Both the position numbers and the translations under genes were made by a program. The notes beneath the pieces are model-generated. The model was not told where the DNA came from, did not search any database, and was given only the letters and a program-made list of their open reading frames with translations. A stretch of DNA of 10,964 nt, from assembly GCF_036846205.1 (NCBI RefSeq), contig NZ_DAIUCK010000103.1, forward strand, positions 1 through 10,964, given 5' to 3'. Origin of the DNA: Rhabdothermincola sp036846205. GTDB taxonomy: Bacteria; Actinomycetota; Acidimicrobiia; Acidimicrobiales; Acidimicrobilacustridaceae. Position 1 is the stretch's first letter. Each line of letters opens with the position of its first letter. Below are positions 5,919 through 10,964 of the stretch, in pieces.

Positions 5919-6850
5919 TGGTGGGCGCCGTCATCGTCGGTTGGGGCACGGCCCTGCCCGACCGGATCGTCACCAACGCCGATCTCGAGGCCGTCCTCGA
6001 CACCTCCGATGAGTGGATCACCGAGCGGACCGGCATCAAGGAGCGACGGGTGGGCGGCACGACCGCCGGGCTCGCCGTGGCCGCGGGCGCCCGGGCGCTG
6101 GAGCGAGCAGGCCTGCACGGATCCGACATCGACCAGGTCCTGCTCGCCACCACCACGCCGGACCGGATGATTCCCTCCACCGCCTCCGACGTGCAGCACG
6201 CCCTCGGCATCGAGGGAGGCGCGTTGGACCTGAACGCGGCCTGCTCCGGCTTCGTCTACGGCCTGGTGCACGCCCACGGCCTGATCGCCCTCGGCGCCCG
6301 CCGAGTGCTGCTCATCGGCAGCGAGACCCTGAGCAGGGTCACCGACTGGCATGACCGCAACACGGCGATCCTGTTCGCCGATGGAGCCGGGGCGGTGGTG
6401 CTTGAGGCGACCGCCGGCACCGGTCAGCTCCTGGGTTGGGACCTCGGATCGGATGGGTCGGCCCGGGACCTGCTCTACGCAGACATCGGCGGCTACCTGC
6501 AGATGGATGGGCGCGAGGTGTTCCGCCGCGCGGTGCGGGCCACGGTGGACTCCGCGCGGCGATCCCTCGAGCGAGCAGGCATTCGGCCTTCCGACGTCGC
6601 CCTCGCGGTACCCCACCAGGCCAACATCCGCATCATCGACGCCGCCTGCCAGCGGCTCGGCATCCCGATGGAGCGAACGGCGACCGTACTGCACGCCACC
6701 GGCAACACCTCCTCGGCGTCGATCCCCCTGGCGTTGGTGGATGCCATCGAGCGAGGGCGGCTGCATCGCGGCGACCTCGTGCTGCTCGTAGGGTTCGGAG
6801 CCGGGATGAGCTGGGCGAGCGCCGTGATCCGCTGGGAGGCCGACACATGA
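5918..6850 (+). CDS. fabH: 3-oxoacyl-ACP synthase III (KAS III)
   Basis: FabH starts fatty acid chains by condensing an acyl-CoA primer with malonyl-ACP. The 310-residue protein has the thiolase fold and the full Cys-His-Asn set: C109 in NAACSGFVYGL, H233 in PHQANIRII and N263 in ATGNTSSASIP. The N-terminal SDEWITERTGIKER (30-43) and the C-terminal LVGFGAGMSWASA are family hallmarks. The segment between ILFADGAGAV (151-160) and MDGREVFRRAV (196-206) appears shorter than in E. coli. Whether the primer is acetyl-CoA or a branched acyl-CoA cannot be read from the sequence. The ATG overlaps the fabD stop (TGATG) and the TGA overlaps the fabG start (ATGA), so translation is probably coupled. Confidence 0.96.
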   Translation: MVGAVIVGWGTALPDRIVTNADLEAVLDTSDEWITERTGIKERRVGGTTAGLAVAAGARALERAGLHGSDIDQVLLATTTPDRMIPSTASDVQHALGIEGGALDLNAACSGFVYGLVHAHGLIALGARRVLLIGSETLSRVTDWHDRNTAILFADGAGAVVLEATAGTGQLLGWDLGSDGSARDLLYADIGGYLQMDGREVFRRAVRATVDSARRSLERAGIRPSDVALAVPHQANIRIIDAACQRLGIPMERTATVLHATGNTSSASIPLALVDAIERGRLHRGDLVLLVGFGAGMSWASAVIRWEADT

Positions 6851-7566
6851 ACCGGGTGGTGCTGGTGACCGGGGGAGCACGGGGCATCGGGCTGGCGACG
6901 GCGAGAACGTTCGCCGAGAGCGGAGCGCGCGTGGCGATCACCTACCGCTCGACCCCACCCGACGAGGCGCAGTCCGCCGGCCTGCTGTGCCTGCCATGCG
7001 ACATCACCCAGCCCGCTGAGGTGGAGGACGCCTTCGCCCGGGTGGAAGCGGAGTTCGGGCCGGTGGAGGTGCTCGTGGCCAACGCGGGCATCACCGCCGA
7101 CACGCTCGTGCTGCGGATGTCCGACGAGGACTTCGCCCGGGTCCTCGACACGAACCTGACGGGCACCTTCCGGGTGGCCAAGCGGGCGCTGCAGAAGATG
7201 ATGCGGGCCCGTTGGGGTCGGGTGGTCCTGGTCGGCTCGGTCGTGGGCACCACCGGCCAGGCGGGCCAGGCCAACTATGCGGCATCGAAGGCCGGCCTCG
7301 TGGGGCTGGCGCGGTCGCTGGCCCGCGAGTTCGCCTCGCGCCACGTCACCGTGAACGTGGTGGCTCCCGGCCCGATCGCCACCGACATGCTGGCCGCCGT
7401 CGGCCACGACCGTCGCCAGGCGATCGCGGCCGCCGTCCCGCTCGGTCGCCTGGGCGATCCCGGCGAGGTGGCGGCGGCGATCCGGTTCCTCGCGTCCGAC
7501 GACGCGGGGTACATCACCGGTGCCGTGCTCCCCGTGGACGGTGGCCTGGCCATGGGGCCGTGGTGA
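6847..7566 (+). CDS. fabG: 3-oxoacyl-ACP reductase
   Basis: FabG reduces 3-oxoacyl-ACP to (3R)-hydroxyacyl-ACP with NADPH. The 239-residue short-chain dehydrogenase has the cofactor motif TGGARGIG at 8-15, CDI at 51-53, NAG at 79-81, N103, catalytic S131, and YAASK with Y144 and K148, followed by APGPIATDM and the C-terminal GYITGAVLPVDGG typical of FabG. R34 after the second strand fits NADPH preference. The ATG at 6847 overlaps the fabH stop by four bases and has GGGAGG (6834-6839) seven bases upstream. Many short-chain dehydrogenases share these motifs, but the place between fabH and acpP makes FabG the clear choice. Confidence 0.95.
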   Translation: MNRVVLVTGGARGIGLATARTFAESGARVAITYRSTPPDEAQSAGLLCLPCDITQPAEVEDAFARVEAEFGPVEVLVANAGITADTLVLRMSDEDFARVLDTNLTGTFRVAKRALQKMMRARWGRVVLVGSVVGTTGQAGQANYAASKAGLVGLARSLAREFASRHVTVNVVAPGPIATDMLAAVGHDRRQAIAAAVPLGRLGDPGEVAAAIRFLASDDAGYITGAVLPVDGGLAMGPW

Positions 7567-7593
7567 CCCTCGGCCCCCGTGGAGCCAACCGCC

Positions 7594-7599
7594 TACCAT
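7594..7599 (+). promoter_or_regulatory. Candidate internal -10 box before acpP
   Basis: TACCAT fits TANNNT and lies in the 89-base gap between fabG and acpP, about 56 bases before the acpP start. A start 6-7 bases downstream would fall at the edge of the hairpin at 7603-7623. No -35 is evident. ACP is normally needed in excess over the enzymes, so an extra promoter is plausible but unproven. Confidence 0.25.
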
Positions 7600-7602
7600 C
7601 AC

Positions 7603-7623
7603 CTCCGTCGATCCCCGACGGAG
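7603..7623 (+). other. Intercistronic hairpin between fabG and acpP
   Basis: CTCCGTCG (7603-7610) and CGACGGAG (7616-7623) form a perfect 8-base-pair stem around the 5-base loop ATCCC. No T tract follows. It ends 32 bases before the acpP start and 9-10 bases before the GGAGA ribosome binding site. Possible roles are an mRNA processing or stabilising element that raises acpP relative to fabDHG, or a partial terminator. The pairing is seen directly; the role is inference. Confidence 0.5.
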
Positions 7624-7655
7624 CGCATCCAACCAGAAACGGAGATCAGAAAGCC

Positions 7656-7892
7656 GTGAGTGATGACACGTTCGACCGCTTCAAGAAGTGCGCCGTGGAG
7701 GTGCTGGCCGTCGAGGAGGACCAGATCACACCCGACGCCCGCTTCGGTGATGACCTCGACGCCGACAGCCTGGACCTGGTGGAGCTGGTGATGGCCCTCG
7801 AGGAGGAGTTCGACATCAGCGTCGATGAGTCGGAGCTGGACGGGATCGAAACTGTCGGTCAGGCACTCGAGCTGGTCCAGTCGAAGCGCTGA
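7656..7892 (+). CDS. acpP: Acyl carrier protein
   Basis: ACP carries the growing acyl chain on a phosphopantetheine arm and is the shared substrate of all enzymes of this pathway. The 78-residue product is short and very acidic, with the attachment site DADSLD and modified serine S38, followed by the recognition helix LVELVMALEEEFDI. The GTG start at 7656 (MSDDTFDRFKK) gives the normal ACP length. GGAGA lies upstream at a rather long spacing of about ten bases. The frame stays open further upstream into fabG, but that part is a shadow of fabG. Its TGA overlaps the fabF ATG by one base. The 89-base gap before it, with hairpin and possible promoter, is the only real break in the operon. Confidence 0.97.
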   Translation: MSDDTFDRFKKCAVEVLAVEEDQITPDARFGDDLDADSLDLVELVMALEEEFDISVDESELDGIETVGQALELVQSKR

Positions 7893-9097
7893 TGGGCACC
7901 TCGCCGGCAGGAGACCGCCGCCGCGTCGCGGTCACCGGGGTCGGGGTCGTCTCACCGTGCGGCATCGGCGCCGAGGCTTTCTGGGACGGTCTGCTCGGCC
8001 CGGCCCCCGAGGGTGAGCGTCGGGTGCACGACTTCGACCCCGCCCGGTACTTCGACAACCCGAAAGAGGCTCGGCGCACCGACCGGTTCACCCAGTTCGC
8101 GCTCGCCGCCGCCGCCGAAGCGCTCGAACAGTCCGGCCAGCCTGAGGCTGCACCCCTCCGGCGAGGGGTCTGGGTGGGCACCGGCGTCGGTGGGCTCATC
8201 ACGGTGGAGGACCAGGTCGTCGTCCGTCATGAGAAGGGGGCGCGGCGGGTGTCCCCGTTCCTCGTGCCGATGATGATGGCCAACGCCGCGGCCGCCGCGA
8301 TCTCGATGCGCTACGGCTGGCAGGGCCCGTGCGAGACCACCGTCACCGCGTGCGCGGCCGGCACCCACTCGATCGCCAACGGCGCCCGCCTCATCAGCAG
8401 CGGGCGTTGCGACGCGGTGATCGCCGGCAGCAGCGAAGCGGCGATGACCGCCACCGGCATCGCCGGATTCACGAACATGACCGCGCTGTCGAGCTCCGGC
8501 GTGTCACGCCCCTTCGACCGCGACCGGGACGGCTTCGTGATGGCCGAGGGAGGCGCAGTGCTCGTGCTCGAGGAGTGGGAGTCGGCCCGCCGCCGGGGCG
8601 CCACCATCCTGGCGGAGGTGCTCGGCAGCGCCAGCACCGCGGACGCCCATCACATCACGGCGCCCTCCCCGGGCGGGAGCGGCGCCATCGCCTGCATGCA
8701 GCTGGCCCTGGAGGATGCCGGGGTCGATCCGTCCGAGGTCCGCCACGTGAACGCCCACGGCACCTCCACCCCGCTGAACGACGCAGCCGAGGCCGAGGCC
8801 ATCGCCAAGCTCTTCGGTAGCCCCGGCCCGCCCGTCACCTCCATCAAGGGCGTCACCGGTCACTCGCTCGGAGCAGCCGGCGCCCTGGAGGCCGTCTCGG
8901 TGGTCCTGTCGATGGTCAAGGAGCTACTGCCACCCACCGCCGGCTACGAGCACCCCGACCCGGCGCTGGCCCCGATCGACATCGTCCACGGCGAGCCCCG
9001 CCCGTGGCAGCCCGGACCGACCTTGTCGAACAGCTTCGGCTTCGGCGGCCACAACGGCTGCCTGGTGTTCGGCCCCCCGGATCGACCTCAGGCCTGA
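7892..9097 (+). CDS. fabF: 3-oxoacyl-ACP synthase II (KAS II)
   Basis: FabF elongates acyl-ACP with malonyl-ACP. The 401-residue thiolase-fold protein has the Cys-His-His set of KAS I/II enzymes: C154 in VTACAAGTHSI, H289 in NAHGTSTPLND and H324 in GVTGHSLGAAG, with K319 in TSIKG. RVAVTGVGVVSP near the N-terminus and LSNSFGFGGHNGCLVF at the C-terminus are classic family ends. Length is close to the usual 410. Sequence alone does not separate FabF from FabB firmly, but the place after acpP favours FabF. Translation is probably coupled to acpP through TGATG. It is the last gene of the operon, and its end overlaps the convergent alkyltransferase gene by ten bases. Confidence 0.96.
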   Translation: MGTSPAGDRRRVAVTGVGVVSPCGIGAEAFWDGLLGPAPEGERRVHDFDPARYFDNPKEARRTDRFTQFALAAAAEALEQSGQPEAAPLRRGVWVGTGVGGLITVEDQVVVRHEKGARRVSPFLVPMMMANAAAAAISMRYGWQGPCETTVTACAAGTHSIANGARLISSGRCDAVIAGSSEAAMTATGIAGFTNMTALSSSGVSRPFDRDRDGFVMAEGGAVLVLEEWESARRRGATILAEVLGSASTADAHHITAPSPGGSGAIACMQLALEDAGVDPSEVRHVNAHGTSTPLNDAAEAEAIAKLFGSPGPPVTSIKGVTGHSLGAAGALEAVSVVLSMVKELLPPTAGYEHPDPALAPIDIVHGEPRPWQPGPTLSNSFGFGGHNGCLVFGPPDRPQA

Positions 9098-9099
9098 GG
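9086..9099. repeat. 14-base perfect palindrome spanning two convergent stop codons
   Basis: CCTCAGG followed by CCTGAGG reads the same on both strands and contains the TGA of fabF (9095-9097) and the TGA of the convergent alkyltransferase gene (9088-9090). As RNA it could form only a 5-base-pair stem with a 4-base loop, weak for a terminator. No separate terminator is seen between the two genes. Confidence 0.5.
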
Positions 9100-9582
9100 G
9101 CTGGAGCCGCTCCCCTGCAGGTAACCCTCGTGGCTCAGCAGCCACACCTTCTTGCGGGGATCGTTCGCGTAGTTGCCGAGCACCCCGCCACTCCGGATGA
9201 CCCGATGGCAGGGCACCACGACCGCAAGCGGGTTGGCGGCCATCGCGGACCCCACCGCTCGAGCGGCACCGGGACGACCGACCCGCGAGGCCAGCTCACC
9301 GTAGGTGACCACCTCGCCGAAGGGCACCGAGACCAGTTCGTCCAGCACGGCCCGGCGGAAGCTGGTCATGGCCGGCCAGTCCAGCGGCACGGCGAAAGAG
9401 CTGCGCTGCCCCGCGAAGTACTCCCGCAGCTCCCGCTCGGCGAGGGCGAGCTGGCGAGCGGCGGCAGGCGACCCGCTCCGGCCACGCCGACCACCACCGA
9501 AGGTGATCGAGCGCACGCCCGAGTCGGTGGCCTCGAGCGTCAGGGGGCCGATCGGGGTGGCGATGGTGGTGAGCGCGCTCAC
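9088..9582 (-). CDS. ogt: Methylated-DNA--protein-cysteine methyltransferase (O6-alkylguanine-DNA alkyltransferase)
   Basis: This suicide enzyme takes the alkyl group from O6-alkylguanine in DNA onto its own cysteine. The 164-residue protein has the poorly conserved N-terminal domain (about 1-70) and the conserved C-terminal domain: VPFGEVVTYGELA (86-98), the winged-helix segment RPGAARAVGSAMAANP with arginine finger R108, and the active site PCHRVI with C125, then GGVLGNY. It lacks the zinc-binding AdaA-type extension, so it is the single-function enzyme. The GTG at 9582 has no ribosome binding site but has TAGCGT six bases upstream, a leaderless arrangement. It lies 26 bases after fabZ on the same strand and converges on fabF. 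Confidence 0.95.
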   Translation of the reverse strand: MSALTTIATPIGPLTLEATDSGVRSITFGGGRRGRSGSPAAARQLALAERELREYFAGQRSSFAVPLDWPAMTSFRRAVLDELVSVPFGEVVTYGELASRVGRPGAARAVGSAMAANPLAVVVPCHRVIRSGGVLGNYANDPRKKVWLLSHEGYLQGSGSSPQA

Positions 9583-9588
9583 GACCGC

Positions 9589-9594
9589 ACGCTA
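9589..9594 (-). promoter_or_regulatory. Candidate leaderless -10 box for ogt
   Basis: TAGCGT on the minus strand fits TANNNT and ends six bases before the GTG start, so the transcript would begin at the start codon. The same hexamer occurs before tRNA-Leu at 4387-4392. It sits in the 26-base gap between fabZ and ogt, so ogt could be expressed apart from fabZ. Confidence 0.45.
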
Positions 9595-9608
9595 CCCCGG
9601 TAGGAAAC

Positions 9609-10040
9609 TCAGGCGTCGACCAGCACGAAGAGCAGGTCCGCCTCGCAGGCGATGGCTCCACCCACGGACGCTCGGCCGTGCCCCTTCCCCGCCCGGGCGG
9701 ACATCCGACCGAGCTCCACCTCCAGCTCCAGCAGCTCGCCGGGCGTGGCCTGGCGCCGGAAGCGCACCCCGTCGACCCCACCGAACAGCGGGAGCTTGCC
9801 AGTGTGATCGCCGCCGGCCAGCACCGCGTAGGCCCCGAGCTGCGCGATGGCCTCCACCATCAACGCGCCGGGCAGCGTCGGTCGCCCCGGGAAGTGGCCG
9901 GCGAAGAACCACTCCTCGCCGGTGAGGTGCCAGTTGCCCATGGCGCGGACACCCGGCTCCAGGGAGACCACCTCGTCCAGGAACAGGAAGGGTGGCCGGT
10001 GAGGCAGGACGTCGAGCGGGGCCGGGTGGGTGGCCATCAT
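9609..10040 (-). CDS. fabZ: (3R)-hydroxyacyl-ACP dehydratase, FabZ-like
   Basis: FabZ removes water from (3R)-hydroxyacyl-ACP to give the trans-2-enoyl-ACP, the step missing from the plus-strand fab operon. The 143-residue hot-dog protein begins with LPHRPPFLFLDEV (12-24) and has the active-site block GHFPGRPTLPGALMVEAIAQ with H49 and E63, spaced as in E. coli FabZ, then FGGVDGVRFRRQATPGE. This is the FabZ size and layout rather than FabA. Two adjacent ATGs (10040 and 10037) both overlap the peroxidase stop within ATGATG; I give the first, and a 142-residue product is equally possible. An extension to 10190 exists but only shadows the peroxidase gene. Co-transcription and coupling with that gene are very likely. 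Confidence 0.92.
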   Translation of the reverse strand: MMATHPAPLDVLPHRPPFLFLDEVVSLEPGVRAMGNWHLTGEEWFFAGHFPGRPTLPGALMVEAIAQLGAYAVLAGGDHTGKLPLFGGVDGVRFRRQATPGELLELEVELGRMSARAGKGHGRASVGGAIACEADLLFVLVDA

Positions 10041-10501
10041 CCGGCCGCGAGCGCCTGGGTCAGCCGGACAGGTGTGTCCTTGGGGCTGATCTTGTACCAG
10101 GCCTCGGCGATGCGACCCGACTCGTCGATCAGGAACGCCGAGCGGATGATCCCGAAGTACTTCTTGCCGTACATGCTCTTCTCGCCCCACACGCCGTAGC
10201 GCTCGGCTACGGCGTGGTCGGTGTCGGCGAGCAGCGGGAACCCGAGCGAGTACTTCTCGTCGAACTTCTTCTGGCGCGCCGGCTCATCGGGGCTGATGCC
10301 GACGATGGCGGTGTCGCCGATGTCACCGGCGACGTCCCGCAGGCCGCACGACTGGGCCGTGCATCCCGGCGTGTCGGCCTTCGGGTAGAAGTACACGAGG
10401 ACCTTGCGTCCCTTGAAGTCCGACAGCTTGACCTTGTTGCCGTGCTGGTCGAGCAGGGTGAAGGCAGGGGCCTTGTCCCCGGGTGCGAGATGCGTGCTCA
10501 T
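10037..10501 (-). CDS. bcp: Thiol peroxidase, Bcp/PrxQ family
   Basis: This peroxiredoxin reduces hydrogen peroxide and organic hydroperoxides, with electrons coming through thioredoxin or a similar donor. The 154-residue protein has the thioredoxin-like start APGDKAPAFTLLDQHG, then YFYPKADTPGCTAQSCGLRD with peroxidatic C47 and resolving C52 five residues later, the Bcp/PrxQ atypical two-cysteine pattern. YGVWGEKSMYGKK (about 106-118) and RSAFLIDESGRI are also typical. The ATG at 10501 has TAGGTT six bases upstream and no ribosome binding site, fitting a leaderless start. The stop overlaps the fabZ start, pairing peroxide defence with a fatty acid gene on one message. Confidence 0.95.
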   Translation of the reverse strand: MSTHLAPGDKAPAFTLLDQHGNKVKLSDFKGRKVLVYFYPKADTPGCTAQSCGLRDVAGDIGDTAIVGISPDEPARQKKFDEKYSLGFPLLADTDHAVAERYGVWGEKSMYGKKYFGIIRSAFLIDESGRIAEAWYKISPKDTPVRLTQALAAG

Positions 10502-10507
10502 GGCCCG

Positions 10508-10513
10508 AACCTA
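10508..10513 (-). promoter_or_regulatory. Candidate leaderless -10 box for bcp-fabZ
   Basis: TAGGTT on the minus strand fits TANNNT and ends six bases before the bcp ATG. It lies downstream of the terminator-like hairpin behind the HU gene, so bcp-fabZ probably form their own unit. Confidence 0.45.
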
Positions 10514-10554
10514 GCGCCCGGGCGTCATCGACCCGAGATGCGCCGTCCCGCAGG

Positions 10555-10591
10555 CGCCTGCGGGGAGCGCCCGGTGGGCTCCCCACAGGCG
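10555..10591 (-). terminator. Strong hairpin after the HU gene, no T tract
   Basis: On the plus strand CGCCTGCGGGGAGC (10555-10568) faces GCTCCCCACAGGCG (10578-10591) around a 9-base loop. In minus-strand RNA all 14 positions pair, one of them as G-U. It begins 15 bases after the HU stop codon. The absence of a T tract is common for actinobacterial terminators. A perfect 18-base palindrome (10547-10564) overlaps its far arm and could compete with it. Confidence 0.65.
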
Positions 10592-10606
10592 GACGATCCT
10601 GCGCGA

Positions 10607-10903
10607 TCATGCCGGGGCGGGCACCTCCCCCTTGGCCACCTTCTTCAGGGTGGCGCCCGCGCTGACCTTCACGGCCTTGCTGGCAGGGACGTTGATGGTC
10701 TCGCCGGTCTGGGGGTTCCGGCCGGTCCGAGCGGCGCGCTGCACCTGCTCGAAGGACAGGAATCCGGGCAGCGACAACTTCTCGCCTCCCTTGGCGACGA
10801 CCTGCTGCACGACCTCCTCGAACCCCTTCAGGGTCTTCTCGACGTCGCTCTTGGAGACGCCGGTTCGCTCGGCGATCTGGGCGACCAACTCCGCTTTGGT
10901 CAT
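10607..10903 (-). CDS. hup: HU-family histone-like DNA-binding protein
   Basis: HU is a small dimeric protein that bends and compacts DNA. The 98-residue product has the helical start MTKAELVAQIAERTG, the core LPGFLSFEQVQRAARTGRNPQTGE with the DNA-intercalating proline P64 in RNP, and NVPASKAVKVSAGATLKK near the end. It finishes with a short tail GEVPAPA, not the long lysine- and alanine-rich tail of mycobacterial and streptomycete HU. I start it at the ATG at 10903 because AGGAGGA (10909-10915) sits five bases upstream; the ATG at 10918 would place this ribosome binding site inside the coding sequence. A strong hairpin follows, and a 22-base palindrome lies just upstream. Confidence 0.95.
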   Translation of the reverse strand: MTKAELVAQIAERTGVSKSDVEKTLKGFEEVVQQVVAKGGEKLSLPGFLSFEQVQRAARTGRNPQTGETINVPASKAVKVSAGATLKKVAKGEVPAPA

Positions 10904-10908
10904 GATGA

Positions 10909-10915
10909 TCCTCCT
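10909..10915 (-). promoter_or_regulatory. Ribosome binding site that fixes the HU start
   Basis: AGGAGGA on the minus strand is a near-perfect Shine-Dalgarno sequence five bases before the ATG at 10903. It is the strongest in the window and decides against the upstream ATG at 10918. Confidence 0.8.
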
Positions 10916-10921
10916 CATGGC

Positions 10922-10943
10922 CCGGCACCGCCGGCGGTGCCGG
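10922..10943. repeat. 22-base perfect palindrome upstream of the HU gene
   Basis: CCGGCACCGCC followed directly by its reverse complement GGCGGTGCCGG. It ends 18 bases before the HU start codon, just upstream of the ribosome binding site. It could be an operator, a structured mRNA leader, or the terminator hairpin of a gene beyond the right edge; no T tract is visible on either side. Confidence 0.5.
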
Positions 10944-10964
10944 CAGGGGTGGAACCGGGCGGGT

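Noticed and set aside
5813..7632. Two long minus-strand frames, 5813-6880 and 6493-7632
   Set aside because: Both are antisense to fabH and fabG, which have all catalytic residues; no motif is seen in the antisense translations.
9609..10190. A 193-residue version of FabZ starting at 10190
   Set aside because: The extra 50 residues overlap bcp, are unlike any FabZ N-terminus, and the family start pattern fits the ATGs at 10040/10037.
1..10964. A novel defence, mobile or biosynthetic system
   Set aside because: Every sizeable gene has a housekeeping explanation; no toxin-antitoxin pair, nuclease-helicase set, transposase, repeat array or odd composition island was found.

Overview
The window is an ordinary-looking, very GC-rich chromosomal segment of an actinobacterium. 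An ANTAR-type response regulator directly upstream of polA, a PolA without exonuclease proofreading residues, strongly GC-ending codons, and several -10-like TANNNT boxes 6-8 bases before start codons (leaderless-type starts) all point to Actinomycetota. The class Acidimicrobiia is my best guess, from general resemblance only. No mobile element, CRISPR array, phage gene or sign of recent transfer was seen, and there is no gene-free stretch over 300 bases.

Left part (1-4322, all minus strand). In reading order: a 99-residue coiled-coil protein, a PdtaR-like antitermination response regulator, DNA polymerase I (polA), a 57-residue single-span membrane protein, and a SAM-dependent methyltransferase cut by the left edge. 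Spacings are short, so much of this may be one transcription unit with internal promoters.

Middle part (4403-9097, plus strand). tRNA-Leu(CAA) is followed, with its encoded CCA overlapping the ATG, by a small membrane protein. After a leader with potential RNA structure comes a compact type II fatty acid synthesis operon: fabD, fabH, fabG, acpP, fabF. Three junctions overlap by 1-4 bases (translational coupling). The only gap lies before acpP and holds a clear hairpin. Together these enzymes load malonyl onto ACP, start chains, reduce the keto group and elongate.

Right part (9088-10903, minus strand). An HU-type DNA-binding protein has a strong terminator hairpin behind it. It is followed by a Bcp/PrxQ thiol peroxidase overlapping a FabZ dehydratase, which supplies the dehydration step missing from the fab operon. 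An O6-alkylguanine-DNA alkyltransferase follows, converging on fabF with a 10-base overlap. No enoyl-ACP reductase is in the window.

Most notable observations: FabD carries an extra C-terminal module resembling a biotinyl/lipoyl carrier fold but without any lysine; the tRNA 3' end and a start codon share a base; and there are candidate RNA structures before fabD and acpP and around the HU gene.
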